From JAKVAV01 sp047633195 (GTDB lineage Bacteria > Bacteroidota > Bacteroidia > Flavobacteriales_D > Cryomorphaceae), in contig JBLIEU010000005.1 in the NCBI GenBank assembly GCA_047633195.1, positions 51,646-115,645 of the forward strand: 64,000 nt of DNA. Reading direction: 5' to 3'. Made by a program: the position numbers and the translations under genes. The notes under the pieces were generated by a model. That model was not told the origin of the DNA and did no database searches. It saw only the letters and a list, made by a program, of their open reading frames with translations. The stretch's first letter is position 1; each line of letters begins with the position of its first letter. This document shows positions 44,526 through 52,206 of the stretch, in pieces.

Positions 44526-45211
44526 ATAAAACAAAAAGAAACAACGAAGCTTTTGGCTTGTATCTCTTGCTGGGCGGGTTATTCATTACCGCACTTATCA
44601 CCTGCAATTTGATTGCCAATAAGTTTGTGACCGTTGATCTCGGCTTCAAGGTATTTACTATTTCAGCGGGAGTTCTGCCTTATCCCATTACATTTCTACT
44701 CACCGATATTCTCTCGGAGATCTTTGGTCGAAAGAAAACAAACGCCGTTGTTTATACTGGTTTTGCCGCTTCGCTTTTCGTATTGATGATGCTTTATCTT
44801 GGTAGCCTTTTCCCTTCCATTGAAGAGTCTCCCGTAAACGATGATTATTACAATACGGTATTTCAAAATTCATGGAGAATCATCTTAGCTTCTATGGTAG
44901 CTTACCTTACCGCTCAGCTGGTTGATGTGCGTCTTTTTCACTTTTGGAAAAAGTTGACAAAGGGCAAAAAACTGTGGCTCAGAAATAATGCGTCTACCAT
45001 ACTTTCACAATTTGTCGATACTACTTTGGTCGTTTTGGTGTTGTTTGTAGGAGTACTTCCTTTTGGTACAATTGGCGACTTTATCTTCGATGGTTGGCTT
45101 TTTAAAGTCCTTGTGGCTTTAGTCGATACCGTTTTTATTTACTTTTTCATTTGGTTGATCAGGAGCCGATTCAAACTAAAAGAGGGAGAAGAAATAGATT
45201 TTCTATCATAG
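44522..45211 (+). CDS. yhhQ: queuosine precursor transporter (YhhQ/VUT family)
   Basis: A 229-residue inner-membrane protein with six hydrophobic segments, starting GTG at 44522 in a GTGA overlap with the tilS stop. The family opening ANKFVTVDLGFKVFTISAG followed by LPYPITFLLTDILSEIFGRK and the later NNASTILSQFVDTTLVVLV are typical of the YhhQ/VUT family, which imports the queuosine precursor preQ0/preQ1. The neighbour tilS is also a tRNA modification gene, which fits. Substrate is inferred from the family. Confidence 0.93.
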   Translation: MNKTKRNNEAFGLYLLLGGLFITALITCNLIANKFVTVDLGFKVFTISAGVLPYPITFLLTDILSEIFGRKKTNAVVYTGFAASLFVLMMLYLGSLFPSIEESPVNDDYYNTVFQNSWRIILASMVAYLTAQLVDVRLFHFWKKLTKGKKLWLRNNASTILSQFVDTTLVVLVLFVGVLPFGTIGDFIFDGWLFKVLVALVDTVFIYFFIWLIRSRFKLKEGEEIDFLS

Positions 45212-45235
45212 GATTCAAATAATGATTTCGCATAG

Positions 45236-45267
45236 ATTGAACAAAAAATCAAAAAAAGGTAGCTTTG
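45236..45267 (+). promoter_or_regulatory. dsbD promoter (ATTG, 20 bases, TAGCTTTG)
   Basis: ATTG at 45236-45239 is followed after 20 bases by TAGCTTTG at 45260-45267. A start near 45274 leaves about 20 bases before ATG 45294, so it supports that start and not the in-frame ATG at 45222. Confidence 0.5.
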
Positions 45268-45293
45268 ACTCTGCTAAAATCACACCTTCACCC

Positions 45294-47243
45294 ATGTTGA
45301 AAATCAAAGCATCGATAGTACTTTTCTTTTTCGTGGCCTTTTCGGTTCACGCACAGATTTACGATCCTGTCAAGTGGACTTTTGAGGTAGAAAGCACAGG
45401 AGACAACACGGCTGAATTGGTCTTATCTGCTACTATAGAAGAAGGCTGGCATGTATATGCTACGGAGCTTCCTTCGGATATGGGGCCAATCCCGACATCG
45501 GTTACACTCGATGAAAGTTCCGATTTCAAAACGGTCGGAGCATTAAAGGGAGGAAAGTTTAAGACGGAGTTCGATCCGAATTTCGATATGGATCTGAATT
45601 ATTACGACAGCGAAGCTGTTTTCCGACTACCCATTGAGCGAATTTCTGGTGCTGATTTCGTCGCTACTGGCTACCTCACCTTCATGGTGTGCAACGACGA
45701 AATGTGTCTTCCACCTGATGATATAGATCTCGCGATGAAAGTGGAAGGGGCGAATATTTCTACTTCTGATGATGCGATTGGGGAGGATTCTCCAAAGGAG
45801 AAAAGGTCTTATTGGAAAATTTTCTTGATTTCATTCGTGAGTGGTTTCGCAGCATTGCTTACTCCTTGTGTTTTCCCGATGATCCCTATGACGGTTAGTT
45901 TTTTCACTAAGCAAAGCAAAAACAGAGCGCAGGGAATCAAAAACTCAATCATCTACGGAATTTCAATTATTGTAATTTACGTGGTGCTCGGTGTAGTTGT
46001 GACCGCCGTTTTCGGGGCTTCAGTTCTGTCAGAGCTGTCTACGGACCCCTGGTTTAATCTCGTCTTTTTTGCCCTTCTCATTGTATTCGCTATTTCCTTC
46101 TTGGGGGCATTTGAAATCACCCTTCCCAGTTCTTGGATTAGCAAGGCAGATTCCAAAGCCGACAAAGGCGGCTTAATCGGAATCTTCTTCATGGCTTTTG
46201 TTCTGGCACTGGTTTCGTTCTCATGCACTGGGCCTATTGTAGGAACCTTAATTGTTGAGGCTGCCTCGATTGGAGGCACTGCACCCGTTATCGGAATGTT
46301 CGGTTTCTCTTTGGCAATTGCTTTGCCGTTTGCACTTTTCGCCGCTTTCCCAGGATGGATGAATTCACTGCCTAAGTCGGGAGGCTGGTTGAATTCGGTT
46401 AAGGTCGTTCTAGGATTCTTGGAATTGGCTTTGGCATTCAAGTTTTTGTCAAATGCCGATATGGTGCTTCAGCTTCACTACCTCGAAAGAGAGGTATTCA
46501 TTGCCATCTGGATTGTCATCTTTGGTTTCTTGACCATGTACCTTTTAGGAAAGCTTAAGTTGCCTCATGATAGTGAATTGAAGCACATTTCTGTGCCTCG
46601 CCTTCTTATGGCAGTACTCACTGGGTTTTTTACCATTTACATGATCCCTGGTTTATGGGGAGCACCTTTAAAATTGATAGCTGCTTTCCCGCCACCTCTT
46701 CAATACAGTGAAAGTCCTACTGGTGTCGGTTTTACAGGCGGAGGCAGTGGTGTTATCTCTGAGAATCATTCAAGCGATCAACACGTGGGGCCGCAGGGAA
46801 TACTCGTGTTTCACGATTACGATAAAGGATTGGCTCACGCCAAAGAGGTTGGTAAACCATTGATGCTCGATTTTACGGGGTGGGCATGTGTAAATTGCCG
46901 AAAAATGGAACAACAAGTATGGTCTGATTCCGAGATAAAATCAATGTTGGCCGTTGACGTAGTTTTGGTTTCTCTCTATGTTGATCAAAAGACTCCATTA
47001 CCTGTGGAAGAGCAGGTAACAGTTGAACTTACTGGTGGCAGAGAGAAAAAGCTTCGTACCGTTGGAAACAAGTGGGCTGCCTTCCAAGAAATCGAGTATG
47101 GTGTGAACGCCCAACCCTATTATGTCCTTCTCGATCACGATGAAAAGAAGTTGATTGAGCCCTCAAATTACCAGGACTATGGAACAGTCGATGAGTTTAA
47201 GGATTGGTTGCGCAGAGGAGTAGATGAATACAAAAAGAAATAG
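45294..47243 (+). CDS. dsbD: DsbD-type thiol:disulfide interchange protein
   Basis: A 649-residue protein with a signal peptide MLKIKASIVLFFFVAFSVHA. The N-terminal periplasmic domain carries the redox pair CNDEMC (Cys133, Cys138). The membrane domain has paired cysteines in LTPCVFPMIPMTVSFF (Cys192) and FSCTGPIVG (Cys311). A C-terminal thioredoxin-like domain holds CVNC (Cys532, Cys535, in DFTGWACVNCRKM). DsbD passes electrons from cytoplasmic thioredoxin to periplasmic partners, including cytochrome c assembly. The ATG at 45294 is preferred over 45222 on the basis of the promoter and signal peptide. Confidence 0.93.
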   Translation: MLKIKASIVLFFFVAFSVHAQIYDPVKWTFEVESTGDNTAELVLSATIEEGWHVYATELPSDMGPIPTSVTLDESSDFKTVGALKGGKFKTEFDPNFDMDLNYYDSEAVFRLPIERISGADFVATGYLTFMVCNDEMCLPPDDIDLAMKVEGANISTSDDAIGEDSPKEKRSYWKIFLISFVSGFAALLTPCVFPMIPMTVSFFTKQSKNRAQGIKNSIIYGISIIVIYVVLGVVVTAVFGASVLSELSTDPWFNLVFFALLIVFAISFLGAFEITLPSSWISKADSKADKGGLIGIFFMAFVLALVSFSCTGPIVGTLIVEAASIGGTAPVIGMFGFSLAIALPFALFAAFPGWMNSLPKSGGWLNSVKVVLGFLELALAFKFLSNADMVLQLHYLEREVFIAIWIVIFGFLTMYLLGKLKLPHDSELKHISVPRLLMAVLTGFFTIYMIPGLWGAPLKLIAAFPPPLQYSESPTGVGFTGGGSGVISENHSSDQHVGPQGILVFHDYDKGLAHAKEVGKPLMLDFTGWACVNCRKMEQQVWSDSEIKSMLAVDVVLVSLYVDQKTPLPVEEQVTVELTGGREKKLRTVGNKWAAFQEIEYGVNAQPYYVLLDHDEKKLIEPSNYQDYGTVDEFKDWLRRGVDEYKKK

Positions 47244-47247
47244 AGTC

Positions 47248-47637
47248 ATGGCCTCTTACATGAATATAGATGCGTCACGATTTCCTTTGGTAACGATCAT
47301 CTTTACAGGAGTGCCTTCAACTGATGAGAATTTTGAGCAGTACCTCACGGAAATGAAGGCTCTATACGATTCGGGTGAAAAGTTGGCTATAATTTTTGAT
47401 GCTTCCAATGCCGCGCTCCCGTCCCTAAAACATCAGCAGAGGCAGGCTTCTTGGCTGAAGAAGAATGATGAGATGCTCAAAAAGCAGTGTCTAGGAACAG
47501 CATACGTGATCACTTCAGGTGCTATAAGAGTGGTACTACGTATGATATTTGCTATTACACCCCAGCCTGTTCTGCATAAGATATGTAGCAATATTGATGA
47601 TGCTGAAGAGTGGGCGCTCGCCCAAATATCTGCTTGA
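47248..47637 (+). CDS. STAS/SpoIIAA-like protein
   Basis: About 129 residues from ATG 47248, 4 bases past the dsbD stop; an earlier in-frame ATG at 47224 overlaps dsbD. The pattern of beta strands and helices (PLVTIIFTGVPSTDENFEQY, EKLAIIFDASNAALPSLKHQ) resembles the STAS/SpoIIAA-like single-domain proteins of the CRAL-TRIO/SpoIIAA group, which are often unassigned. No signal peptide or membrane segment besides a short hydrophobic patch near 95-115. Function unknown; transcription together with dsbD is likely. Confidence 0.65.
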   Translation: MASYMNIDASRFPLVTIIFTGVPSTDENFEQYLTEMKALYDSGEKLAIIFDASNAALPSLKHQQRQASWLKKNDEMLKKQCLGTAYVITSGAIRVVLRMIFAITPQPVLHKICSNIDDAEEWALAQISA

Positions 47638-47657
47638 AGTTTCCTTACATTTGATTT

Positions 47658-48230
47658 ATGGATCAACCTTTAAAAGCCCATTTTACCGAAGCCTCTGAAG
47701 TTCTTAAAAGAGTATTGGCCGACCCAGCTTTTTTTGAAAATATTGAGGCTGCAGGTGCGGCGATGGTAAAATCTCTCAATGACGGAGGCAAAATCATCTC
47801 TTGTGGCAACGGTGGCTCTATGTGCGATGCTATGCATTTTGCCGAGGAGCTTACTGGTAGATATCGCGATAACCGCAAAGCACTTCCAGCAATTTCTATT
47901 TCCGATTCTTCGCACCTGGCCTGCGTGGCCAATGACTATGGATATGAATACGTTTTCTCCAGGTATGTGGAGGCTTTAGGAAATGAAGGAGATGTCTTAC
48001 TCGGCATAAGCACCAGCGGTAATTCTGGTAATGTGGTGAAGGCTTTTGAAGCGGGCAGAGAAAAAGGGATGAAACTGATTTCTCTTACTGGCAATGACGG
48101 AGGAAAGCTAGCTTCACTAAGTGATGTGGAAATTCGAGTACCCCACAAGGGCTATGCCGATCGAATTCAGGAAATTCACATAAAGATCATACATTCATTA
48201 ATTGATTATATTGAGCGTCACATCGCTTAA
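47658..48230 (+). CDS. gmhA: phosphoheptose isomerase
   Basis: A 190-residue SIS-domain enzyme that converts sedoheptulose 7-phosphate to D-glycero-D-manno-heptose 7-phosphate for LPS inner core or heptose antigens. The SIS pattern SCGNGGSMCDAMHFAEEL (about 50-67), SGNSGNVVKAFEAGREKGMK (about 118-137) and the conserved HIKIIHSLID near the end agree with GmhA. Its length matches. It starts 21 bases after the STAS-like gene. Later heptose genes are not in view. Confidence 0.95.
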   Translation: MDQPLKAHFTEASEVLKRVLADPAFFENIEAAGAAMVKSLNDGGKIISCGNGGSMCDAMHFAEELTGRYRDNRKALPAISISDSSHLACVANDYGYEYVFSRYVEALGNEGDVLLGISTSGNSGNVVKAFEAGREKGMKLISLTGNDGGKLASLSDVEIRVPHKGYADRIQEIHIKIIHSLIDYIERHIA

Positions 48231-48319
48231 ATAGTGTGAGCCTATAAAGCCCGTTTTCAGTTCTAATATCTGTCTGGGAGTTTTTTAGTCGTCACGCTTG
48301 GCTAAACCAAAACCAAAGT

Positions 48320-49855
48320 ATGTTAGTCAAAACTTACGGAAGCGCGGTATATGGAGTGGACGCTATCACCATCACCGTTGAAGTCAATATTTCACCTGGA
48401 ATCAATTTTCACTTGGTCGGCCTGCCGGATAGTGCCGTAAAAGAGAGTCAGCAAAGAATTGATGCTGCACTTTCCAACAATGGGTTTAAATTGCCCGGAA
48501 AGAAGATCACCATCAACATGGCTCCAGCGAATATTCGCAAAGAGGGATCTGCTTATGACTTGCCCTTGGCACTGGGGATACTTGCTGCCAGCACTCAAAT
48601 ATCGGCACCACACTTAGAGAACTACCTCGTAATGGGGGAGCTTTCACTAGATGGCGGATTGCAACCGATTAGAGGAGCGCTGCCCATGGCTATTAAAGCG
48701 CGCGATGACGGTTTCAAAGCCTTTATCCTACCTGTACAAAATGCACGAGAGGCAGCAGTTGTAGAAGGCATCGATGTATTTGGGGTTGAAAGTCTCAACG
48801 AGGCCATTGAAATTGTAGCTGAAATTGGAAACCCTGAACCCGTAAAGGTAGATGTGGCTGAAGTTTTTAGCGAAAAGGAATCACATACATCGGTCGATTT
48901 TAGTGATGTGAAGGGTCAGGAAAACGTTAAGCGTGCTTTGGAAATAGCTGCTGCAGGAGGACACAATATCATTTTGATTGGTCCACCAGGAGTTGGAAAG
49001 ACCATGCTTGCAAAGCGCATCCCCACTATTCTTCCCCCACTTACTTTGGAAGAATCCTTAGAAACAACGAAGATTCATTCTGTGAGTGGATTGTTGGGGT
49101 CGAATGATTCTTTGATTACCCAAAGACCATTTCGCAATCCACACCATACCGTTTCTGATGTGGCATTGGTAGGAGGAGGGAGTAATCCCAAACCAGGAGA
49201 AATATCACTGGCGCACAATGGCATTCTCTTTTTGGACGAGCTGCCTGAGTTTAAGAGATCGGCCCTAGAAGTATTGCGTCAACCGCTCGAAGATCGCGTA
49301 GTCACTATTTCACGGGCTAAAATTTCGGTTGATTATCCTTCATCTTTTATGCTTGTCGCCTCGATGAACCCTTCTCCAAGTGGAGATTTCTTTCAGCCGG
49401 GAGAGTCAGTGGACAGCGAATTTGCCGTAAGGCGATACTTAGCAAAGATCTCGGGGCCTTTGCTCGATAGAATTGATCTTCATATCGAGGTAAATCCTGT
49501 TCCTTTTGAAGAACTCCGAAATCGTGAAAATGGGGAGTCCTCCCGATCTATTCGGGCGCGAGTGATTGAGGCTCGAAACATCCAGACAAATCGATATAAA
49601 GATGAAAAGGAGATATACTCCAATGCGCAGATTACGCCAAAACTGCAGAAGAAATACTGTGAAATTGACTCGGCGGGGGAGGCATTATTAAAAAATGCTG
49701 TCGAAAGATTGGGGTTTTCGGCTCGTTCTTACACTCGTATTCTTAAAGTAGCCCGAACGATAGCAGATTTAGATGCTTCCGAGAATATTGCGACACATCA
49801 TTTAGCAGAAGCTATTCAATACCGATCACTGGATCGGAACGGGTGGATGATGTGA
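48320..49855 (+). CDS. YifB/ComM family Mg-chelatase-like AAA+ ATPase
   Basis: A 511-residue protein. The N-terminal domain (ChlI-like, HLVGLPDSAVKESQQRIDAA at about 33-52) precedes the AAA+ core with Walker A GPPGVGKT (221-228), the Walker B-type NGILFLDELPEFKR (about 295-311) and a C-terminal Mg-chelatase-related domain (GFSARSYTRILKVARTIADL). This architecture is YifB/ComM; in Vibrio and Haemophilus ComM is a branch-migration helicase that promotes natural transformation. Activity in Bacteroidota is not shown. It is an isolated gene with 89 bases before it. Confidence 0.95.
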   Translation: MLVKTYGSAVYGVDAITITVEVNISPGINFHLVGLPDSAVKESQQRIDAALSNNGFKLPGKKITINMAPANIRKEGSAYDLPLALGILAASTQISAPHLENYLVMGELSLDGGLQPIRGALPMAIKARDDGFKAFILPVQNAREAAVVEGIDVFGVESLNEAIEIVAEIGNPEPVKVDVAEVFSEKESHTSVDFSDVKGQENVKRALEIAAAGGHNIILIGPPGVGKTMLAKRIPTILPPLTLEESLETTKIHSVSGLLGSNDSLITQRPFRNPHHTVSDVALVGGGSNPKPGEISLAHNGILFLDELPEFKRSALEVLRQPLEDRVVTISRAKISVDYPSSFMLVASMNPSPSGDFFQPGESVDSEFAVRRYLAKISGPLLDRIDLHIEVNPVPFEELRNRENGESSRSIRARVIEARNIQTNRYKDEKEIYSNAQITPKLQKKYCEIDSAGEALLKNAVERLGFSARSYTRILKVARTIADLDASENIATHHLAEAIQYRSLDRNGWMM

Positions 49856-49929
49856 GTTTGTCGTCGCTAACCAAAATCATGGAAACTTTCAGCGTTTGTT
49901 TCCGTATACTTTTCTAAAATGCTAGTGCT

Positions 49930-50349
49930 ATGCGAGGACTTCTAATTATCTCGATTCTTTTCTTTCACTTCGGATCTATCATTGCCGCTACACACGGAGA
50001 TGAGAGATCTATCTTTTTGGATGAGCGTATGCGAGAAACCAAAAAGAAGAACGCTACTTATTATTGCGAATTGGTGGGCGTTACGGACGAGATGTATCAT
50101 TACAAAGCATACTTTCTTTCTGGTGAATTAAAGATGGAAGGTTGGTATACAGACGAAGAGATGAAAAAACCTGTGGGCTTATTCACCTTCTATTACCAGT
50201 CTGGTCAAGTAGAGTCGAAAGGTGAATACCGAGAAGGAGAAAAGTATGGGATCTGGCAGCGTTACGATCGCTATGGAAATGAAAAGCCCGAGAAAGTTTA
50301 CGCTTTCTTACCCATGCTCAAAGAGCTGGAAAAAGCGAAAGAAGAATAA
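49930..50349 (+). CDS. exported MORN-variant (YwqK-like) repeat protein
   Basis: A 139-residue protein with a signal peptide MRGLLIISILFFHFGSIIAA. The mature part holds two or three toxin-antitoxin YwqK/MORN-like repeats (FLSGELKMEGWYTDEE, YYQSGQVESKGEYREGEKYG), each a short beta hairpin with a G(x)W or GxY core. Such repeat proteins are abundant in Bacteroidota and lack a known role; the YwqK antitoxin label is a database name only. It converges with the symporter gene, and its terminator hairpin overlaps the end of that gene. Confidence 0.75.
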   Translation: MRGLLIISILFFHFGSIIAATHGDERSIFLDERMRETKKKNATYYCELVGVTDEMYHYKAYFLSGELKMEGWYTDEEMKKPVGLFTFYYQSGQVESKGEYREGEKYGIWQRYDRYGNEKPEKVYAFLPMLKELEKAKEE

Positions 50350-50373
50350 ACTCAAAAGAATTGGAAATACTTT

Positions 50374-50405
50374 AAGCCATCAGCTATTCGTTGATGGCTT
50401 TTTTA
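50374..50405 (+). terminator. terminator after the MORN-type gene, overlapping the symporter 3' end
   Basis: AAGCCATCA pairs with TGATGGCTT across a 9-base loop and is followed by TTTTTAT. The symporter stop codon (minus strand, 50384-50386) lies in the loop, so one arm is coding sequence of the opposite gene. Confidence 0.75.
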
Positions 50406-52090
50406 TTGCCTTCAAAAAGCGAAAATAGAAAGGCGAGACCCATAACCATGCCGCAGCCGATTACATTGAAGTAGAGATAGGAGATGCTATTGGATTGGAA
50501 TTGATAGAGGATCAAAATGGAGGTCTGAGTTAGAACAGCCGCAAAGAAGACGGCATTTCCTCTGATTTTTTTTAGGAAGAAGGCGGTCAAGAAAATTCCC
50601 AATATCGTACCGTAGAAGAGGCTTCCCAGAATATTTACGGCTTCAATGAGGTTTTCGAATAGATCTGCGTAAAGGGCAAATCCAATAGCTAGTACTCCCC
50701 AAAAAGCAGTAAGCACTTTTGATACGATGAGGTAGTGCTTGTCATCTCCGTCTTTCTTGATGATCCTTTTGTAGAAATCGACTGAGGTAGTAGATCCCAA
50801 TGCATTGAGCTCAGCCGCTGTGCTGGACATAGCTGCCGAGATGATTACCGCTAGCAGCAAACCCACTAAGCCCGAAGGCATAAAGTTCAGGATGTAACTG
50901 ATGAAAACGTAATCTGAATCTCTTTGCGTATTTTTTGGAAAGGCTTGCTCTACCAGCGCTTTTGCTTCGTCACGTTTATCTAATGCTTGGGTTGTGAGTA
51001 CGTTTAATTCTTCTTGCGCAAGAAGGGTACTTTCTTCTGTCCCGTTTTTTTGTTCTTCCAAAAGTTGAAGCACCGCTTCTTTCTTTTGAGCGTGAATCTC
51101 GTAATGGGCGGTTCTTATTTCTTCCAGATCATCCTTGTATTCTGTTCCCTCTACCAATTCCAGTGAGGTGGTGTCGAATAAAACATCGTGAGGTTGAAAT
51201 TGATAAAACACGAATACCATTACTCCTGTGAGGAGAATGAAAAACTGCATCGGGATTTTGAGAATCGCATTAAACATAAGACCCATTCGACTTTCCCTCA
51301 CGGAAGCTCCTCCCAGATACCTCTGAACCTGAGATTGGTCGGTTCCGAAATAGGAGAGAGCTAGAAAAAAGCCTCCCGTAATTCCAGACCAAAAGGTGTA
51401 ACGTTTGTTCCAATCAAAGCTGAAGTCAATGGCCTCGGTTTTCCCCATTTTTCCTGCCAACTGCAGTCCATCCAAGAATCCCACTCCGCTGGGTAGGTTG
51501 TGAACGATGGTTCCGAATGCAACGGCCATTCCCAAAAGGATGACTCCCATTTGCCATTTCTGAGTTAAGCTCACGGCCTTCGTCCCACCCGAAACAGTGT
51601 AAATGATTACTAAGACGCCAACTACGATAATGGTTCCGCTGAGGTTCCAGCCTAGAACAGACGAAAGAACGATAGCAGGGGCGTAGATGGTAATTCCAGC
51701 AGCGAGACCGCGTTGAACCAAGAACAGAAACGCCGCCAGCATGCGACTTTTCAGGTCAAATCTCTTTTCAAGGTATTCGTAGGCAGTGTAAACTTTGAGC
51801 TTGTAATAGATCGGTATGAAAACCGCTGAGACCACAATCAATGCAAACGGAAGCCCTAAGTAGTTTTGGACAAAAGCCATTCCCGACTCGTAGGCAAGGC
51901 CCGGCGTGCTCAGGAAAGTAATCGCACTGGCTTGAGTTGCCATTACCGAAAGGCCGATGGTAGCCCACTTCATGTTTTTATCTCCTAAGAGATATCCTTC
52001 AATGTTCTTACTTTTTCGGGTCTTGTATGTACCGTAGGCAACGATGAACAAGAGTGTGCCACCCAGAACGAAATAGTCTAAAACCGTCAT
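50384..52090 (-). CDS. sodium:solute symporter (SSS family)
   Basis: A 568-residue inner-membrane transporter with about 13 hydrophobic segments, of the SSS/SLC5 family. GDKNMKWATIGLSVMATQAS (37-56) and the SGGTKAVSLTQKWQ region (about 163-176) are typical. An unusual charged segment at about 305-390 (rich in Glu, Lys, Gln; likely a coiled coil, extramembrane) splits the usual core. The preceding 39-residue membrane protein overlaps the start by 4 bases, and a PIG-L deacetylase precedes that, suggesting the three form a coupled unit and that the substrate is an amide sugar or related compound released or used by the deacetylase. The substrate is not known. Confidence 0.9.
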   Translation of the reverse strand: MTVLDYFVLGGTLLFIVAYGTYKTRKSKNIEGYLLGDKNMKWATIGLSVMATQASAITFLSTPGLAYESGMAFVQNYLGLPFALIVVSAVFIPIYYKLKVYTAYEYLEKRFDLKSRMLAAFLFLVQRGLAAGITIYAPAIVLSSVLGWNLSGTIIVVGVLVIIYTVSGGTKAVSLTQKWQMGVILLGMAVAFGTIVHNLPSGVGFLDGLQLAGKMGKTEAIDFSFDWNKRYTFWSGITGGFFLALSYFGTDQSQVQRYLGGASVRESRMGLMFNAILKIPMQFFILLTGVMVFVFYQFQPHDVLFDTTSLELVEGTEYKDDLEEIRTAHYEIHAQKKEAVLQLLEEQKNGTEESTLLAQEELNVLTTQALDKRDEAKALVEQAFPKNTQRDSDYVFISYILNFMPSGLVGLLLAVIISAAMSSTAAELNALGSTTSVDFYKRIIKKDGDDKHYLIVSKVLTAFWGVLAIGFALYADLFENLIEAVNILGSLFYGTILGIFLTAFFLKKIRGNAVFFAAVLTQTSILILYQFQSNSISYLYFNVIGCGMVMGLAFLFSLFEGNKKAINE

Positions 52091-52206
52091 GCAGTGAAGC
52101 TGGTGAAGAGATACATGAAAAGACAGAATAGCGCGAAGAAGCCAATTACCAGCAGGTAAACTTTTCTCCAGTTCGTGGGGTCGGTGGGTTTATTCGTTTC
52201 CTCCAT
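52087..52206 (-). CDS. small single-span membrane protein, 39 residues
   Basis: A short gene starting at ATG 52206 and ending TGA at 52087. The product MEETNKPTDPTNWRKVYLLV begins with a polar tail and then a hydrophobic span IGFFALFCLFMYLFTSFTA, so it is a single-pass membrane peptide with an Arg-Lys at the cytoplasmic side. It overlaps the PIG-L gene by 17 bases upstream and the symporter start by 4 (ATGA), so it lies in the middle of a translationally coupled unit. The tight coupling supports it being a real gene; it could be a small symporter subunit. The function is a guess. Confidence 0.65.
   Translation of the reverse strand: MEETNKPTDPTNWRKVYLLVIGFFALFCLFMYLFTSFTA

Noticed and set aside
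47646..47653. TACATTTG as a gmhA promoter element
   Set aside because: The predicted start would fall at or inside the gmhA ATG (47658), so it is more likely chance.
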